Part shown: piece by piece, positions 46,088-56,068 of the stretch | How the letters are laid out: each line of letters begins with the position of its first letter | Numbering within the stretch: the first letter of the stretch is position 1 | Source of the DNA: Neomelitea salexigens DSM 19753 | Lineage (GTDB): Bacteria; Pseudomonadota; Gammaproteobacteria; Pseudomonadales; Spongiibacteraceae | Length of the DNA stretch: 64,000 nt | Reading direction: 5' to 3' | Assembly (NCBI RefSeq): GCF_000422345.1 | Contig: NZ_AULP01000001.1 | Location: 62,001 to 126,000, forward strand | Position numbers and translations under genes: made by a program | The notes under the pieces: model-generated | What the model was told of the DNA's origin: nothing | The model's database searches: none | The model's input: the letters and a program-made list of their open reading frames with translations, nothing else

Positions 46088-47798
46088 ATGAAAACAGCGC
46101 CCCCGGATAAACGCCATCACAACGCAGAAATTCAGCGCGCCTCGCTGAACGATCCGCTGTACTACCTGGCGAATCTGGAAACGGTTATTCACTGGGTACG
46201 CAGCCACCACAGTGACCTATTGGAGACGGCAGAACGATCGATACTCGACCAGTTTATCGCGCTACCGAAGCACAGCCGCGCATTACTCGCCAGACTAAGC
46301 ATGCGCAGTGGCACACTATTTCGTGGCGACGCGCTGCGCTATCGAGAGATTCCGTCTATCGATGACGCGCTACGGCCACTGGTCGACGCTGGCTGGGTGG
46401 CGCTAAACCCGACATTAACGGCCAACGACGTTCACAAGCTGTGCCGCCGAGCGGAATTACTGCAATTACTGACCAGCCGCGGCGTTGACTGCCCACGAAC
46501 ACTGCGCAAAAGCGAGATGCTGGCGCCGCTGCAAACCCTGGTTGCCAATCACTCCGCACAAACCATGCAGCAGTGGTGGCCCGAGGGCGCTATTAACACG
46601 ATCAGCCTACTTCGCGACGCGCTATTGCAGCGAATTCGATTGATGTTCTTCGGCAATCTCTACCAAGACTGGTCGGAATTTGTGCTCGCCGAGCTGGGCT
46701 ATCAGCGCTACGAGGCAGTGAGTTTCACGCCACAATCGCGCGCGTTTTCAGACCGCAATGACGTCGACGATTACCTCGACATCTACCACTGTCAAACAGC
46801 CCTGGCAGAGGGCGTTCCCGTCAATGAGCTTCAGGTGCCTGGCCCCAGCACAAATAACTGGCTGGAACACCGCCGACAAAAACTACTCTTTCAGCTCGCC
46901 CATCACGCTGAGCGCTGCGGTGATATCGATACCGCACTACAGCTCTACCGCGACAACCCCTTAGAAGAAGCACTGGTCAGGCAGTTTCGCGTGTTGGAAA
47001 AATCCACACCCTTACCCGAGCAACTGCTGCCGCGTTTGGATGCGTCACTTCACAACGTGCAGCGCCCGGAAACTCGACTGCACTTACAACGGATTCAGCA
47101 TCGCCTTCGGCGCAAGGCCGGTCAGTCCAGCCCGGTCCGGCGCGTGCAGCCCGGTCCGGCGCGTGCAGCCTATTCCCAGCCAGACCCTGCTATTACGTAA
47201 ATCTGAACACAGCGTGGAAATTGCAACGCTAACCGCGCTAACCGAAAATAGCGCGCTTACCGGCTTCTATAGCGAAAACACCTTATTCACTGGGCTTTTT
47301 GGATTGCTGTTCTGGCCGGTGTTATTTGAACCACTGCCCGGCGCCTTCTTTCATCCTTTTCAGGCCGGCCCCGCCGACTTATTTCGAGCCGATTTTGTCA
47401 CTCGCCGGCAAACACTAATCGACCAGCGTTTACGCTTACTCGAAACCAAGGCCTATCAGCAGGAAATATGGAAAATCTGGCAGGCCAAGCACGGCGTTTC
47501 CTGCGCATTGATACACTGGCCGGCAATGAGCGAAGCGCTGGTCCAAGCGGCGCTACGCTGTATTCCTGCCGAGCATTTGCGCATCGTTTTCCGCCACCTA
47601 CTCAGCGATCTTCGCCACCACCGGCGCGGTATGCCGGATCTGGTGATATTCGATACCGCCCAATGCCGCTATCAACTGATTGAAGTCAAAGGCCCCGGCG
47701 ACCGCCTGCAAGACCATCAGCGCCTGTGGATTGAAACCATGCTTCAGGCCGGTTTGCCCGTATCCGTTGCAGAAGTCGATTGGGAGAGCAAATCATGA
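46088..47798 (+). pseudogene. VRR-NUC domain nuclease (FAN1-like), frameshifted
   Basis: The sequence is in two overlapping reading frames. The first (370 codons) holds SAP-like and helical parts of a FAN1-like bacterial nuclease: LYYLANLETVIHWV, LSMRSGTLFRGDALRY, LYQDWSEFVLAELGYQRYE. The second supplies the C-terminal VRR-NUC domain: HRRGMPDLVIFD, QLIEVKGPGDRLQDHQ, with the metal Asp, Glu and Lys. They are joined by an exact 19-bp tandem duplication which shifts the frame by one base. Deleting one copy gives one continuous frame of 563 residues (SSPVRRVQ joined to PIPSQTLLLRK). As read, the product stops before the nuclease domain. The helicase gene overlaps the last bases (ATGA). Confidence 0.82.
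47131..47168. repeat. 19-bp tandem duplication that frameshifts the nuclease gene
   Basis: CCCGGTCCGGCGCGTGCAG occurs twice directly, both copies identical. 19 is not a multiple of three, and the frame after the array differs from the one before by exactly this shift. A recent duplication is the simplest explanation; a sequence assembly error is the alternative. Confidence 0.93.
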
Positions 47799-50083
47799 TT
47801 GAGGTATCGGTGCGCAACCTCTGCGAATTTGCCGCGCGAAGCGGCAGCCTGGAATTTCGCTACACCCCCGCACCGAGCGCCGATGAGGGCATTATCGGCC
47901 ACCTCACCGTTCAACAACGCCGTCCCGATCCCTATGTCGCGGAATACCGGTTAACCGGAGAGTGCGAGGGCATTGCGATAAGCGGGCGCGTAGACGGCTA
48001 CTACGCGAACCCCGACAAATGCTATCTGGAAGAAATTAAAACGCATCGGGGAAATATCAACCGCATTGGACCCGGGCGGCGAGCCTTACACTGGGCGCAG
48101 CTAAAAGTGTACGGCGCTCTACTGTGCATGCGCGACAAACGCGACAATATCGACCTACGGCTCACCTACTTTGAAGTCCGCGACGAACAGGAAACGCAGG
48201 ACACGCAAACCTTCGAGGCCGCGTCACTGACCCAGTTTTTAACCATACTTTGCGACCGCTATCGGCACTGGGCGGAAAGTGAAACCGGACACCGCCACGC
48301 GCGGGACGAGGCCCTCACGGCACTGCGTTTCCCCTACCCGGACTTTCGCACCGGCCAACGGGCACTGTCCGAAAACGTTTATAAGGCCGCAAGGCGCGAC
48401 ACGCCACTGTTACTCCAAGCCCCGACCGGCATCGGAAAAACCGTTGGTGTTTTATTCCCGGCGCTAAAGGCTATGCCAGCCAGCGACCTCGATCGCGTGT
48501 TTTTTCTAAGTAATCGCAACACCGGGCGCCAGCTCGGCTTAGATGGCCTTCGCAGCATCCTCGACCACCAAGACACCACAGTGCCCCTGCGATTCGTGGA
48601 GCTCTCTGCCAAAGAAGCCAGCTGTGACCATCCAGACAAAGCCTGTCACGGCGATTCCTGCCCCCTGGCCAATGGTTTTTTCGACAGGCTTAGCGCAGCG
48701 CGCCAGCAGGCGACCCAGACGCGCTGTCTCGACCAAACAACGCTGCGCCAGATTGCCGCGGAGCACGACATTTGCCGCTACTTTCTCGCCCAGGAAATGG
48801 CGCGCTGGTCAGATATTGTGGTGGGCGATGTGAATCATTATTTCGATCAATTCGCCCTCCTATACAGCTTGGCCCAGCAACATCTGTGGCGAGTAATGCC
48901 GGTGGTCGACGAAGCCCACAACCTTATCGACCGGGCCCGCGGCATGTACAGCATGGAGCTTTCCGAGGCCGAGTTACTTTACACCGTGCGCAAGGTTCCG
49001 GCACCGCTACTCAAACCGCTCTCTGAGCTGGAAACCGCCTGGGCCGCGTTGATTCGCCCCTATCTTGAGGACAGCGAGTTCGAACTTCACCACCAATACT
49101 ATCTCGACGAGGTGCCAGAGGCGCTCAATAGCGCGCTGTACAGCGTCATTGCCGCCATTACCGACTACCTCACTGACCACCCGGCCGCCGCCGATGTACA
49201 GCAGGTACTATTCACCGCCCTCGCCTTTCTGCGCCTGGCTGAAAGCTTTGCAGACCACTCCCTGTGTACGCTCAGCTTTGAAACCGTAAGTGGTAGTCTT
49301 CAAGCCAAGCCGGGAAGTGGCAAACTGTGTATCGACAACCTCATTCCCGCCGACCATTTGCGGCCTCGCTTTGACGCCGCCGCCTGCACCGTGTTGTTCT
49401 CCGCCACCCTGTCCCCTCCTAAGTACCACCAAGACCTGCTGGGACTGCCCGCCGATACGGTTTTTAAGGATGTGGAGAGCCCATTTTCTCGCGAGCAAAT
49501 AGACCTGAGACTCATCACCTCAATCAACACGCGTCAGCAGCAGCGCCAGCACTCACTCGCGCCAATTTGCGACCGTATCGTGCAACAAATGACCGCAATC
49601 CCTGGCAACTACCTGGTGTATGTCAGCAGTTTTGACTACCTAAACGCCCTGTTTGAATACCTTCGGGAGCACGCCCCCACATTGCGGCTATTGCGCCAAC
49701 GCCCAGGCATGCCTCCCACTGAAAGAGACAGTTTTATCACTGAAGCCGGCGATGCCACCCCCAGTGTCGGGTTCGCGGTATTAGGCGGGGTATTTGGCGA
49801 GGGCATAGATTTGCCAGGAGAACGGTTGATCGGCGTGTTTGTTGCCACCCTCGGCCTTCCTCCCCACAACGACTTGTACGAAGTTCTCCGGCAACGGCTT
49901 GAAGCGCGCTACGGCCGCGGCTATGACTACACCTACCTCTACCCCGGCATACAAAAAGTGGTACAAGCGGCAGGGAGATTAATTCGCACCGAGGAGGATC
50001 GCGGCGTTATCGAGTTAATCGATGATCGCTTTAGCCGGCCCGCAGTCCGGGCACTACTGCCCAAGTGGTGGGGCCTGCGTTAA
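47795..50083 (+). CDS. ATP-dependent DNA helicase, XPD/DinG-like, with N-terminal nuclease-like domain
   Basis: About 762 residues, the ATG overlapping the nuclease stop. Residues 1-160 resemble a RecB/Cas4-type PD-(D/E)xK domain: Asp67 in GRVDGYY, Glu80 and Lys82 in YLEEIKTHR, then HWAQLKVYGALL. The helicase motor has Walker A QAPTGIGKT at about 208-216 and DEAH at 372-375. Between them, five cysteines from 277 to 327 (CDHPDKACHGDSC, later RCLDQ and DICRYF) suit the Fe-S cluster of the XPD/DinG group. The C-terminal QAAGRLIRTEEDRG is helicase motif VI. It is paired with the VRR-NUC gene, suggesting joint action in DNA repair. Confidence 0.88.
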   Translation: MIEVSVRNLCEFAARSGSLEFRYTPAPSADEGIIGHLTVQQRRPDPYVAEYRLTGECEGIAISGRVDGYYANPDKCYLEEIKTHRGNINRIGPGRRALHWAQLKVYGALLCMRDKRDNIDLRLTYFEVRDEQETQDTQTFEAASLTQFLTILCDRYRHWAESETGHRHARDEALTALRFPYPDFRTGQRALSENVYKAARRDTPLLLQAPTGIGKTVGVLFPALKAMPASDLDRVFFLSNRNTGRQLGLDGLRSILDHQDTTVPLRFVELSAKEASCDHPDKACHGDSCPLANGFFDRLSAARQQATQTRCLDQTTLRQIAAEHDICRYFLAQEMARWSDIVVGDVNHYFDQFALLYSLAQQHLWRVMPVVDEAHNLIDRARGMYSMELSEAELLYTVRKVPAPLLKPLSELETAWAALIRPYLEDSEFELHHQYYLDEVPEALNSALYSVIAAITDYLTDHPAAADVQQVLFTALAFLRLAESFADHSLCTLSFETVSGSLQAKPGSGKLCIDNLIPADHLRPRFDAAACTVLFSATLSPPKYHQDLLGLPADTVFKDVESPFSREQIDLRLITSINTRQQQRQHSLAPICDRIVQQMTAIPGNYLVYVSSFDYLNALFEYLREHAPTLRLLRQRPGMPPTERDSFITEAGDATPSVGFAVLGGVFGEGIDLPGERLIGVFVATLGLPPHNDLYEVLRQRLEARYGRGYDYTYLYPGIQKVVQAAGRLIRTEEDRGVIELIDDRFSRPAVRALLPKWWGLR

Positions 50084-50095
50084 CCGCCATGAATA

Positions 50096-50740
50096 CTATG
50101 GTGTGAAAGAATTGGGAAAGACCTTCAGCCGGGCATTATTGAGTTGGGGATCAACCGCCCTGGCCAACAGCGGAACACTTGCGCCAGACACAGCCGCCAG
50201 CACGTCTTGTGGCGCAAGCCGGTGGTCGAGCCAGTGGTTTATTTGCTCGCCCGACAGCATAACCGGCATACGCGGGTGATAGCGGGTAAAATTGCTATCG
50301 GCGGGCTGCGTGAGCACCGATACCGACAGTAATTCCCCGCCCCACTCCTCCCAGATAGCCGCCAGCGCTAGCGGCGTTGGGTCACCGATAAAATAATAGG
50401 GCTGCTTCTTGCCCGCTACCGTCTGCCACTCCATGAATGCTGACGCCGGAACAAGCCCGCGCCGGTATTTGAGCGGCCCCTTGTAGGCCCGGCTAGTTAG
50501 TACCGATTCGATCCTGGCGTTGAACATTGCAAACTTCGTGCTTGGCCCGTCTGACCAACCTGGCACCAACCACCAACGCATAGGGCTGATCGTCAACTGC
50601 CCTTCTAGAAAATGTACAACAGGCACGGCCTCAGTCGGTGCCACATTGGGCAACGACGGCATTTGAAAGTCATTAAACCCCAGCGTTCTGACTAACATTT
50701 CAACCAACGCACTGTGTTCAAAAAACAAGCGACCACACAT
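50096..50740 (-). CDS. yedK: SOS response-associated peptidase YedK (HMCES)
   Basis: A 214-residue protein that crosslinks to abasic sites in single-stranded DNA through Cys2, which is in place (MCGRLFF). Typical segments follow: NVAPTEAVPVV, MRWWLVPGW, TKFAMFNARIE, KYRRGLVPASAFMEW and HPRMPVML with the catalytic His. Length is normal. It is convergent with the helicase gene and lies among DNA-repair genes. Confidence 0.93.
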   Translation of the reverse strand: MCGRLFFEHSALVEMLVRTLGFNDFQMPSLPNVAPTEAVPVVHFLEGQLTISPMRWWLVPGWSDGPSTKFAMFNARIESVLTSRAYKGPLKYRRGLVPASAFMEWQTVAGKKQPYYFIGDPTPLALAAIWEEWGGELLSVSVLTQPADSNFTRYHPRMPVMLSGEQINHWLDHRLAPQDVLAAVSGASVPLLARAVDPQLNNARLKVFPNSFTP

Positions 50741-50864
50741 TTAACGCTACCCAAACAAAGCGGCGGCACTCAGCCAAGCGCTGCCGCATTTTTAAAACAC
50801 GCTTGTTGTAATCGACAACAAACCTCCGAGTGCTACTCGTCGCACCCCATACATTGGCAGCAAC

Positions 50865-52913
50865 TTACAGCGCTAGCGTTAAGTCCGACTTTGGCCTCGC
50901 TGAGCAAAGTAGGATTTTGTTTTTGCCTCCCGGCGGCTGAACATCGTCGGGATAGCTGACCTCGCCGGAAAGCAAGGTACACTCGCAAGCCTGGCAGGCG
51001 CCGTAGCGACAGCCCGAATTGGCATCAATGCCCTGCTCTTCGGCAAAACTAAGCAAACTCTCCTGTGCAGGATTCCAGTTTACTGTTTGCTCGCTCTGGC
51101 TAAAGTGGATGCGATACACGGTTTGGTCGCCGTCATCGACGCCGAGGCTAGCACCGAAACTCTCGAAGTGAAGACGTTCTGCGGCGATTCCGCATGCCAA
51201 CAAGCCGTCGTGGAAGGTCTTACTGAATGCCGGTTTTCCGCAGATCAGAACGTCATATTTGTTGACATCGGGTAGTGCAGCGCACACTCGCTCAGGGGTC
51301 ATGCGACCCGCATGGCTGCCAACAGGCCGCTCGCCCCCCTGCCCCGTTACAAAAAGCTGTAAGTGGAAATTGGCTAAATGCTGCTTCAGCGCCTCGAGTG
51401 CACCCTGGAAAGCAAAATCCTGCGGGTCGCGAATGCCGTGAAATAAGCGCACATCCCGTTTAGGGTTTTCTTTGGCGACACTCTGCAGGATCGATAGCAT
51501 GGGCGTAATACCGATGCCGGTACTAATTAAGGCGAGCGGCTGGGAATCTGTCGGGACGGCACCAAACTGCCCATTCGGATCTTTAATCGCCACGCTATCA
51601 CCGACGGCGAGTTGATCATGCAGCCAACCGGAGCCTCTGCCCACCGCTGATTCACCGCTCACCGTGCCGACCTCGCGCTTCACGGATATGCGAAAACTAT
51701 CCAACTGATCGCCAGGGCTGGACAGCGTGTAGGGCCGATAAACTAGGCCGCCATCAATCTGCGGTATGGCCAGCACGATATGCTGACCGGGTACAAAGCG
51801 CGGCAGCTCGCTGCGCTCCGGGTCTTGAAACCACAGCGAGATAATGTCGCTGGATTCCTGCTCCCGTTTAACCAGAGTAAAAGGACGGAACCCCCTGGGA
51901 TAAGGCGATTTTACCGCTGACGACGGAGCCCGCTCCTGCTCCTGCCATTGGGCAATACGATTCCCTGCCTTAACGATCTGCGACTTGAATCGACGCCCAA
52001 CGTCATCAAACCAGACGTAGAGTTTTGTGCTTGCCTGGTCGACCAGCTCAACGCTATCACCGAGTTGAATCGCCGCGCGATTGCGCGGGCTCGCGTACGC
52101 CCCCAGATGCTGACCGGCATGCCGCATAACCGTGAGGGGAACATTTGGGTCTTGATGAATACCGGGCTGCTGCGTGCCGGGCATAGAACAGCGGATAGTT
52201 GGATGATTACAGCGAATGAGGGCATCGCCGATACGCAGGTCACGGCCGCGCCAGCTGTTCTCCACTATGCCCGTTAACTCGGGGTTAGTTTCGATAACAA
52301 AACTCGGCCGGTAGCGCTGGGGGCAAAAGTTTCCCTCAGGGTAAATGGCGTTCATGCTATCCAGTGCGGCACTTGTGATGAAATGCAGTGGATAGACATC
52401 GTAGAGTGCGCCTGGCGGCGTTGTGTATTTGGACAAATTGGTGAGTACTTTGAGCGAAAACCAAGAAAAATCCGGGTCTGGATCATCCGCCGCCATGCCC
52501 AATATATAGCGAATCTCTCGCGGGCTCATCGGCTGAGTCAGGCGGTAGGCAGCCTTGTCTCGCGCAGCCGGTCGCGGTATCAGGGTAACGCGTTTGCCGA
52601 GATACATCGACAAAATCGCCGACGCATAGGGATCATCCGAAGTCACGCGGCGCCCATCTGGGAATTCGATCTCTACCCGCGACGCTGCAACCGGACCGAA
52701 GCCGGTCGTCGGCTCAGTGAGGTAGCGGGCCTTTAGCATCATTAGTTTGGGAATACGCCGAGCCGTGGCAATCTCATTAGTCTCGTCATCGCGAACCGCC
52801 CAGGTGCGATCATCCGCAAAGCCCGCATAGTCAATGTTGGCTGCGCTGATGCGCTCACCGCCCATCGATTTCACAGGAAAACGCCATATTTCCTTAATCG
52901 TGCCGACATGCAT
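50865..52913 (-). CDS. MOSC domain - ferredoxin reductase - 2Fe-2S ferredoxin fusion protein
   Basis: A 682-residue three-part protein. Residues 1-290 are a MOSC N-terminal and MOSC domain, start GTIKEIWRFPVKSMGG and RDLRIGDALIRCNHPTIRCS. Residues about 350-590 are a ferredoxin-NADP reductase with RPYTLSSPGDQL (FAD) and ISTGIGITPMLSIL (NAD). The end is a plant-type ferredoxin with Cys635, Cys640, Cys643 and Cys670. This looks like YcbX fused to its reductase, and would reduce N-hydroxylated compounds with the molybdenum cofactor. A flavoprotein gene lies 35 bases upstream on the same strand. Confidence 0.9.
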   Translation of the reverse strand: MHVGTIKEIWRFPVKSMGGERISAANIDYAGFADDRTWAVRDDETNEIATARRIPKLMMLKARYLTEPTTGFGPVAASRVEIEFPDGRRVTSDDPYASAILSMYLGKRVTLIPRPAARDKAAYRLTQPMSPREIRYILGMAADDPDPDFSWFSLKVLTNLSKYTTPPGALYDVYPLHFITSAALDSMNAIYPEGNFCPQRYRPSFVIETNPELTGIVENSWRGRDLRIGDALIRCNHPTIRCSMPGTQQPGIHQDPNVPLTVMRHAGQHLGAYASPRNRAAIQLGDSVELVDQASTKLYVWFDDVGRRFKSQIVKAGNRIAQWQEQERAPSSAVKSPYPRGFRPFTLVKREQESSDIISLWFQDPERSELPRFVPGQHIVLAIPQIDGGLVYRPYTLSSPGDQLDSFRISVKREVGTVSGESAVGRGSGWLHDQLAVGDSVAIKDPNGQFGAVPTDSQPLALISTGIGITPMLSILQSVAKENPKRDVRLFHGIRDPQDFAFQGALEALKQHLANFHLQLFVTGQGGERPVGSHAGRMTPERVCAALPDVNKYDVLICGKPAFSKTFHDGLLACGIAAERLHFESFGASLGVDDGDQTVYRIHFSQSEQTVNWNPAQESLLSFAEEQGIDANSGCRYGACQACECTLLSGEVSYPDDVQPPGGKNKILLCSARPKSDLTLAL

Positions 52914-52948
52914 TTTTCACCCATACCCTCAGAGAATCACCTACCGTT

Positions 52949-54319
52949 TCAACGCAAAGTCTCGATCACTTGAGAAGCGGCGCGCTTACCCGCGCGCACC
53001 GCCCCTTCAAAATAGCCATTCCACTGCGTCGCCGTTTCCGTTCCCGCCCAGAACACCCGCTCGTGCGGCGCACGAATGCTATGCCCAACGGACGTCCAGT
53101 GACCCGGACCGGCGACTCCGGCATAGCAACCACGCGCCCAGTCATCATTTCGCCAACTGTGGTCGTAGTAATCCAGAGGGGTTGCTGCCTCATCGCCAAA
53201 CCAATTTGTCAGCGCTTCCAAGAAGGCTTTCCGACGCGCCGATTCACCCAATTCCGTGTATTTGACGCCTTCGCGCCCCTCGATAAAGCCCATGAGAATG
53301 CCGCGCGTTTCATCGGGAGGCGTTACGTCAAAACACACATGCACCGGAGGCACATCCGAGACCGCCGAGCCAGACCAACCCTGTTTGCGCCAGAATGGCC
53401 TTTCATAAATAGCGAAACACTTAATGGCGCAGCCCGGTTGTAGATTGTTCAGCAGCGCCTTCTTGGCCTCCGGCAAGGGCGGCGCAAATACAATGTCATG
53501 GGCCAATATTGGCGGCGCGGCGCATATTGCTGCCTCGGCCTGCCACTCTCGGGTATCGCTTTTTACTGTTACTGCGCTCCCCGTCTGCTCCATGCTGCGC
53601 ACAGGAGCATTGAGGAAAATCTGCACACCGCGCTGCTGCAAGTCCTTAGCGTAGGCCTCGGCCAAGGGTTGCACGCCTCTCTGCAAGCGGTCTTGCTGCG
53701 CACCACCCTCGGATTCCACCAAGGAGAAAAAGCCCCCACCACTGCGAAAATAGAACAGCGCATGCAGCAGGCTGATATCGTCCGGGTGAGCCGCGAAGAT
53801 ACTTTCGACAGCAATACGAAAAACACTGAATGCATCGGGGTGACGCACATGCGCGCGCATCCACTCCCCCATGCTTTGGCTATCCAGCTCCTGTGCCCTC
53901 GGCGACAGCCACGGGCTATTTTTATCGACCCTTCGCATCAGGCGCAGCAAGCGTAAGTAGGCATAGCCTAAGCTAGAGAGTGCACGCAGTGACAAGTTAA
54001 GGGGAATGGTGCCGCGATAAGCCCCGAGCCGCCCGGAAAACAAGGTGCGGTGCTTGCCAGCGGTATACATCGGCCAGGTGCTATGGCCCAGGCGCTTTGC
54101 CAGCGCATACATTTCGTCTTGCCCGGGCCCCAGCCATTGACCGCCATAATCCAACCAAATGCCATTTTCCTGTTGTTCTGTGCGCGCCCGTCCACCCACG
54201 CGGTCACGCGCTTCCACAATGGTTACCGCCAGGCCCGCTGCATTGAGTGCATCAGCCGCCGCCAGTCCAGAAAAACCAGCTCCGATGACAATGACATTGT
54301 TTGCGTTAATAGCGTTCAT
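52949..54319 (-). CDS. FAD-dependent amine oxidase-like flavoprotein
   Basis: A 456-residue flavoprotein of the monoamine oxidase group. The dinucleotide motif is VIVIGAGFSGLAAADAL (residues 9-25), followed by TIVEARDRVGGRARTE and WLDYGGQWLGPGQ. The C-terminal WAGTETATQWNGYFEGAVRAGKRAA is the FAD-tail motif. No signal peptide, so cytoplasmic. The substrate is unknown. The a/b hydrolase gene stop overlaps the ATG by one base (TGATG), so the two genes are translationally linked. Confidence 0.92.
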   Translation of the reverse strand: MNAINANNVIVIGAGFSGLAAADALNAAGLAVTIVEARDRVGGRARTEQQENGIWLDYGGQWLGPGQDEMYALAKRLGHSTWPMYTAGKHRTLFSGRLGAYRGTIPLNLSLRALSSLGYAYLRLLRLMRRVDKNSPWLSPRAQELDSQSMGEWMRAHVRHPDAFSVFRIAVESIFAAHPDDISLLHALFYFRSGGGFFSLVESEGGAQQDRLQRGVQPLAEAYAKDLQQRGVQIFLNAPVRSMEQTGSAVTVKSDTREWQAEAAICAAPPILAHDIVFAPPLPEAKKALLNNLQPGCAIKCFAIYERPFWRKQGWSGSAVSDVPPVHVCFDVTPPDETRGILMGFIEGREGVKYTELGESARRKAFLEALTNWFGDEAATPLDYYDHSWRNDDWARGCYAGVAGPGHWTSVGHSIRAPHERVFWAGTETATQWNGYFEGAVRAGKRAASQVIETLR

Positions 54320-55248
54320 CAGCGCTCTCCTTCATCTTCTGCGCGACGACAGCGGTACTGGGATGCAATATCGTTAACAGCGCCTTCTATGGCGGCCATG
54401 CAGACCTCGGTACTCTCCATAAACAGCATATGACCAACATTGCGGAACACGACCGTTTTTACCTGCTCAATCGCTCCCGCCAACAACAGAGATTGCTCGG
54501 CTGGCACAACTGGGTCGTGAGTACCGGCGAGCAGATAGCACGGTATGGAAATGTCATTCAGCTGCTCAGCAATCTCCAGACGGTTGATACCTCGGAATAA
54601 ATAAAACAATGCCGAGGAGTCTTGGCTGCGAACATTAGGCCGAATATTGTCGATCATCTTCTGACTCAATGGGCTTGCCAGGTAAGCATGTCGGTCATAG
54701 GCCAGCAAACTGGCAAACAGGCGCTGAACGAATGCGCTTTTTTTGGCCAACCAGATATTTACTGCAAACAAGCCTCTTGCCCAGCTCCCCGCAGCCGCCA
54801 GTTTAACGAGCAAGCCTTCCACTCCGCCCCAGTTACCGTTGTGAAAGCCAGCAATACTAACAACACCAATCACATTCGGCGCCCGACGGATCGCCAGATT
54901 TAACGCGCAGAAACCGCCAGTGGAGTGCCCGATAACAATCGCCTTTCCGCTACCTAGCAAGGCTGCAATTGCGCCCTGAGTAATGTCGTAAAACCACTGT
55001 TCATCCAGCACTTGCGAAGCAAAGCCTTCGGACACTGTAGAGGGGTGATGGGCGGGCAAACTTAAGGCATACCACGCGCGCTTATCACGGAAGCTGGCTG
55101 GCACACAGTCTCGCCAAAAATTGACTGAGGCCAGCACTCCATGAATAAAGATAATCGCCGGCTGATCATCGCTCGCGAAGTGTTCATTGACCGCCAAATA
55201 AGCGAGGCGATGGCCATGCGACTCAACGAAACCCTCTCTGACCTTCAT
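54319..55248 (-). CDS. Alpha/beta hydrolase
   Basis: A 309-residue alpha/beta hydrolase. The nucleophile elbow is VIGHSTGGFCALN, the acid is in LLAGTHDPVVPAE and the His is in NVGHMLFMEST. An oxyanion-type IFIHGVLASVNFW is near residue 35. The substrate is not inferable; lid residues are helical and hydrophobic. It is followed directly by the amine oxidase-like gene and preceded by the AraC regulator, all on the minus strand. Confidence 0.9.
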   Translation of the reverse strand: MKVREGFVESHGHRLAYLAVNEHFASDDQPAIIFIHGVLASVNFWRDCVPASFRDKRAWYALSLPAHHPSTVSEGFASQVLDEQWFYDITQGAIAALLGSGKAIVIGHSTGGFCALNLAIRRAPNVIGVVSIAGFHNGNWGGVEGLLVKLAAAGSWARGLFAVNIWLAKKSAFVQRLFASLLAYDRHAYLASPLSQKMIDNIRPNVRSQDSSALFYLFRGINRLEIAEQLNDISIPCYLLAGTHDPVVPAEQSLLLAGAIEQVKTVVFRNVGHMLFMESTEVCMAAIEGAVNDIASQYRCRRAEDEGER

Positions 55249-55330
55249 GCCAGCACTCCCCTATCAGCCGCAGATTATTCTAAAAGAACCATTCTACTCT
55301 GTGAGTTGGCAGAGGTATTGAACGAAACAG

Positions 55331-56068
55331 CTATACCAAGGTTGATTGGGCCATCGCGCGCATCGCATCGGAATAGGTAAAGCCAAAAGACGCTGAAAAC
55401 ACACGGCTCATATGAGCCAGGTCACTAAAACCTGCCTGCATTGCCGCCTCCATTGGCGGCTGGCCCGCCAACACCGCATCCACCGCCAGCCTCAGCTTGA
55501 GCCATTTTTTGTAGCTCCGCAGTGGCACGCCAGAACACTCAACAAACCAATGCGAAAAACGACTAGGAGATAAACCCGCGACCGCCGCCAGGGCATCTCG
55601 ACTAATATCCCGTCCCAAGGTCAGTTGCTCGCTGATTTCTTCGGCGACTAAAGCAAATCGCGGATCTGTCGTTTGACGTGGCCTGAGCAAGTGCCCCGAT
55701 TCCACTAGCGCCCGTAAATCCGTATCCCGGTCAATTCCCGATAGCCACGCAGGTAAGCCATCCAATGGCAACGTCGCCCAGCCATCAACCAGCTTAAAAT
55801 CGACACTATCGCGAAGCGGCGCTGCCAGCGGATCAGGATAGATCGAACAGACAAAGCCCGACTCAAGGCGATGCTCTGTCTTTGAAGAGAAATACACCGC
55901 CCCGGCACTGCGCCGACCCGCGCGCGTTTCAAAAATGAGCTCAGAATCCAGCGCTATGGTTAACTGCGACGCCCAGTGGCTATGCAAACGATTATCGCCG
56001 ACGCGACCTCGGTATATCGCCACACCTTGGGAAACAACAATATCGCCACCCCAGTTTCTATTCGTCAA
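55331..56068 (-). CDS. AraC-family transcriptional regulator
   Basis: A 245-residue protein. The C-terminal 100 residues hold two helix-turn-helix motifs, ISRDALAAVAGLSPSRFSHWF and PPMEAAMQAGFSDLAHMSRVF, ending FSASFGFTYSDAMR. The N-terminal cupin-like part contains GDNRLHSHWASQLTIALD. The start is TTG behind GAGG at the usual distance, giving MTNRNWGGD; no upstream ATG exists. It is placed upstream of the a/b hydrolase and flavoprotein genes and could regulate them. The ligand is unknown. Confidence 0.88.
   Translation of the reverse strand: MTNRNWGGDIVVSQGVAIYRGRVGDNRLHSHWASQLTIALDSELIFETRAGRRSAGAVYFSSKTEHRLESGFVCSIYPDPLAAPLRDSVDFKLVDGWATLPLDGLPAWLSGIDRDTDLRALVESGHLLRPRQTTDPRFALVAEEISEQLTLGRDISRDALAAVAGLSPSRFSHWFVECSGVPLRSYKKWLKLRLAVDAVLAGQPPMEAAMQAGFSDLAHMSRVFSASFGFTYSDAMRAMAQSTLV

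Noticed and set aside
46088-47200. The first nuclease reading frame as a complete short protein
   Set aside because: Its last residues come from the duplicated repeat in the wrong frame, and the conserved nuclease domain continues in the next frame.
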